7,975 bases of DNA, from positions 1 through 7,975 of the forward strand of contig JAFYOK010000123.1 of assembly GCA_017560175.1 (NCBI GenBank), written 5' to 3'. This DNA is from Clostridia bacterium (GTDB lineage: Bacteria > Bacillota > Clostridia > Oscillospirales > Butyricicoccaceae). Positions 6,619-7,975 of this stretch are shown here, one piece after another. Position 1 is the first letter of the stretch. The number at the start of each line of letters is the position of its first letter. The notes beneath the pieces were generated by a model that was given only the letters and a program-made list of their open reading frames with translations, had not been told where the DNA came from and did not search any database. The translations under genes and the position numbers were made by a program.

Positions 6619-7884
6619 TTACTTCCTCCTATATACGATATTACCGCCGCAGAGTGTCAGCTCTGTGCGGCCAAAGAACTTCATGCCTTCAAAGGGTGTG
6701 CTCTTGCCCTTGGAAAGGAACTCTGCAGGATCAACTGCAAACTCAGCTTCCAGGTCAAAGACGGCGATATCAGCCGCTTCACCTTCTGCCAGCAGGGCCT
6801 TGCGGCCGATGATGGCAGCGGGCTTGACGCTCATCAGCTCGACCAGCTTTTCCAGGCTGACGATACCGGAGCGAACCAGCTCGGTGTAGCTGACAGCAAA
6901 GGCTGTCTCGCTGCCAACGATGCCGAAGGCGCTCTTCTCCAGGCCTCTGCCCTTTTCTTCTGCCGAATGGGGGGCATGGTCGGTGGCGATGACATCGATG
7001 GTGCCGTCCTGCAGACCTGCGAAGATGGCTTCGCGGTCTTCCCTGCCGCGCAGGGGGGGATTCATTTTATACTTGCCGTCATCCGACTTGATATCCATAT
7101 CGCAGAGAGCGATGTGGTGGGGAGTGACTTCGCAGGTGACGTTGACGCCGCGGGCCTTGCCCTGGCGAACGGCCTCGATGCTCTCCTTGGCCGAGATGTG
7201 GCAGATATGATACTGAACGCCGGTCTTTTCGGCCAGCGCGATATCACGAACGATGGGAACAAACTCCGATGCCGAAGAGATGCCGCGCAGGTTCATCAGC
7301 GCTGCAAACTCACCCTTATGGATCGAGCCGCCTTCCAGCAGAGCCTCGTCCTCGCAGTGGGCCGAAATGAAGGAACCGTTCTTCTTGACCAGCTCCATGG
7401 CCTCCAGCATCAGGTTTTCATTCTGAACGCCCTTACCGTCATCGGAGTAACCGGCGCACAGACCGGCCATGCCGTCGATGTCGGACAGGACCTGACCCTT
7501 CTGGCCGACGGTGATCGAACCAAAAGGCAGGACGTGGATGCAGGCGTCCTTCTCAATGGCAGCCAGCTGAACCTTCAGCGCCTCGACATTGTCGGGAACG
7601 GGGTTCAGATTGGGCATCGAGAGAATTGTGGTGTAGCCGCCGGCAGCTGCTGCAGCTGTACCGGTGGCGACGGTCTCTTTATATTCAAAACCGGGCTCAC
7701 GCAGATGTACGTGAAGGTCGACCAGACCGGGAACGACCGTCTTGCCGGTGCAGTCGATGACCTCAGCCTCTGCACAGCAGAGATCCTTGCCCAGTGCGGC
7801 GATAACGCCATCCTTGACGAGAAGATCGGTGGTTTCAAAACCGCCGTTTACATAAACGCTGCCGTTTTTCAGAAGGTAGGTCAT
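6619..7884 (-). CDS. pyrC: Dihydroorotase, class I, zinc-dependent
   Basis: PyrC reversibly cyclises N-carbamoyl-L-aspartate to dihydroorotate, the third step of the pathway, in the cytosol. The 421-residue protein is an amidohydrolase TIM barrel flanked by a small beta domain made from both ends, with the length usual for class I (Bacillus type) enzymes. Visible residues are the metal ligands His58 and His60 in DLHVHLREPG, the adjacent substrate Arg62, the DDG loop at 148-150, His176 in SAHCED, His229 in HICHIS, and the catalytic Asp302 in ATDHAPH. MPNLNPVPD (90-98) and MNPPLR (274-279) are substrate-side motifs. The metal site looks complete. The ATG at 7884 lies one base after the pyrB stop with only a weak GGTG-type site before it, so re-initiation after pyrB is likely. 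The gene is 2 nt from carA. Hydantoinase or allantoinase is unlikely given the motifs and context. Confidence 0.97.
   Translation of the reverse strand: MTYLLKNGSVYVNGGFETTDLLVKDGVIAALGKDLCCAEAEVIDCTGKTVVPGLVDLHVHLREPGFEYKETVATGTAAAAAGGYTTILSMPNLNPVPDNVEALKVQLAAIEKDACIHVLPFGSITVGQKGQVLSDIDGMAGLCAGYSDDGKGVQNENLMLEAMELVKKNGSFISAHCEDEALLEGGSIHKGEFAALMNLRGISSASEFVPIVRDIALAEKTGVQYHICHISAKESIEAVRQGKARGVNVTCEVTPHHIALCDMDIKSDDGKYKMNPPLRGREDREAIFAGLQDGTIDVIATDHAPHSAEEKGRGLEKSAFGIVGSETAFAVSYTELVRSGIVSLEKLVELMSVKPAAIIGRKALLAEGEAADIAVFDLEAEFAVDPAEFLSKGKSTPFEGMKFFGRTELTLCGGNIVYRRK
6623..6630 (-). promoter_or_regulatory. Ribosome binding site of carA
   Basis: The minus strand reads AGGAGGAA, 6 nt before the GTG at 6616, and forms the Arg-Arg-Lys codons that end pyrC. 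It is the strongest support for the GTG start of carA. Confidence 0.85.
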
Positions 7885-7885
7885 G

Positions 7886-7975
7886 TTACTTCACCGCTCT
7901 TTCCAGAACGGCCATACGGACAAAGACACCGTTGCTCATCTGCTTGAAGATGCGGGCTCTGTCGCATTCCATCAG
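7886..7975 (-). CDS. pyrB: Aspartate carbamoyltransferase catalytic subunit, C-terminal 29 residues only
   Basis: PyrB joins carbamoyl phosphate and aspartate to give N-carbamoyl-L-aspartate, so it uses the product of CarA/CarB. Only the C-terminus is in the window; it is open from the right edge to a TAA at 7888-7886. The residues include ARIFKQMSNGVFVRMAVL, which matches the conserved end of aspartate carbamoyltransferases (R-A-x-x-F-x-Q-x-x-N-G-V-x-V-R-M-A). The stop is one base before the pyrC start. The call rests on this short match plus operon position, which is where pyrB lies in Bacillus. Whether a regulatory pyrI exists cannot be seen; pyrI does not lie between pyrB and pyrC here. 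Confidence 0.93.
   Translation of the reverse strand: MMECDRARIFKQMSNGVFVRMAVLERAVK

Overview
The window is a single, tightly packed de novo pyrimidine (UMP) biosynthesis operon read entirely from the minus strand. In transcription order (right to left) it holds the 3' end of pyrB, then pyrC, carA (pyrAA), carB (pyrAB), pyrK, pyrD and the first 217 codons of pyrF. This is the order of the Bacillus subtilis pyr operon (pyrR-pyrP-pyrB-pyrC-pyrAA-pyrAB-pyrK-pyrD-pyrF-pyrE). That order, together with the NAD-linked class 1B PyrD/PyrK pair, points to a Bacillota chromosome. The fairly GC-rich coding sequence and the protein flavour suggest a Clostridia member of the Oscillospiraceae/Ruminococcaceae type; this last step is only an impression. 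No rRNA, tRNA, mobile element, CRISPR array or long repeat was seen.

Layout: pyrB tail (7975-7886), 1 nt gap, pyrC (7884-6619), 2 nt gap, carA starting with GTG (6616-5510), 8 nt overlap, carB (5517-2344), 40 nt gap, pyrK (2303-1569), 1 nt TAATG overlap, pyrD (1569-652), 1 nt TAATG overlap, pyrF (652 to beyond the left edge). Ribosome binding sites lie inside the 3' end of the preceding gene at nearly every junction. No promoter, terminator or PyrR-type attenuator is visible; the leader should lie to the right of the window, upstream of pyrB.

Pathway: CarA/CarB make carbamoyl phosphate, PyrB condenses it with aspartate, PyrC closes the ring to dihydroorotate, PyrD/PyrK oxidise this to orotate using NAD+, and PyrF decarboxylates OMP to UMP. 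The orotate phosphoribosyltransferase step (PyrE) is not in the window and probably follows pyrF.

The notable finding is in CarA. The reading frame is intact, of normal length and in its normal place, but all three residues of the glutaminase catalytic triad are replaced (Cys to Asp250, His to Gln335, Glu to Gly337), and two conserved glutamine-pocket residues are changed as well (Asn-His-Gly-Phe has become Asn-His-Asp-His). CarB keeps its recognisable catalytic residues in both synthetase halves. The likely reading is a bacterial carbamoyl-phosphate synthetase that uses free ammonia (or ammonia from another donor), with CarA kept as a structural or regulatory pseudo-glutaminase. This parallels vertebrate CPS I, which also lost its glutaminase cysteine.
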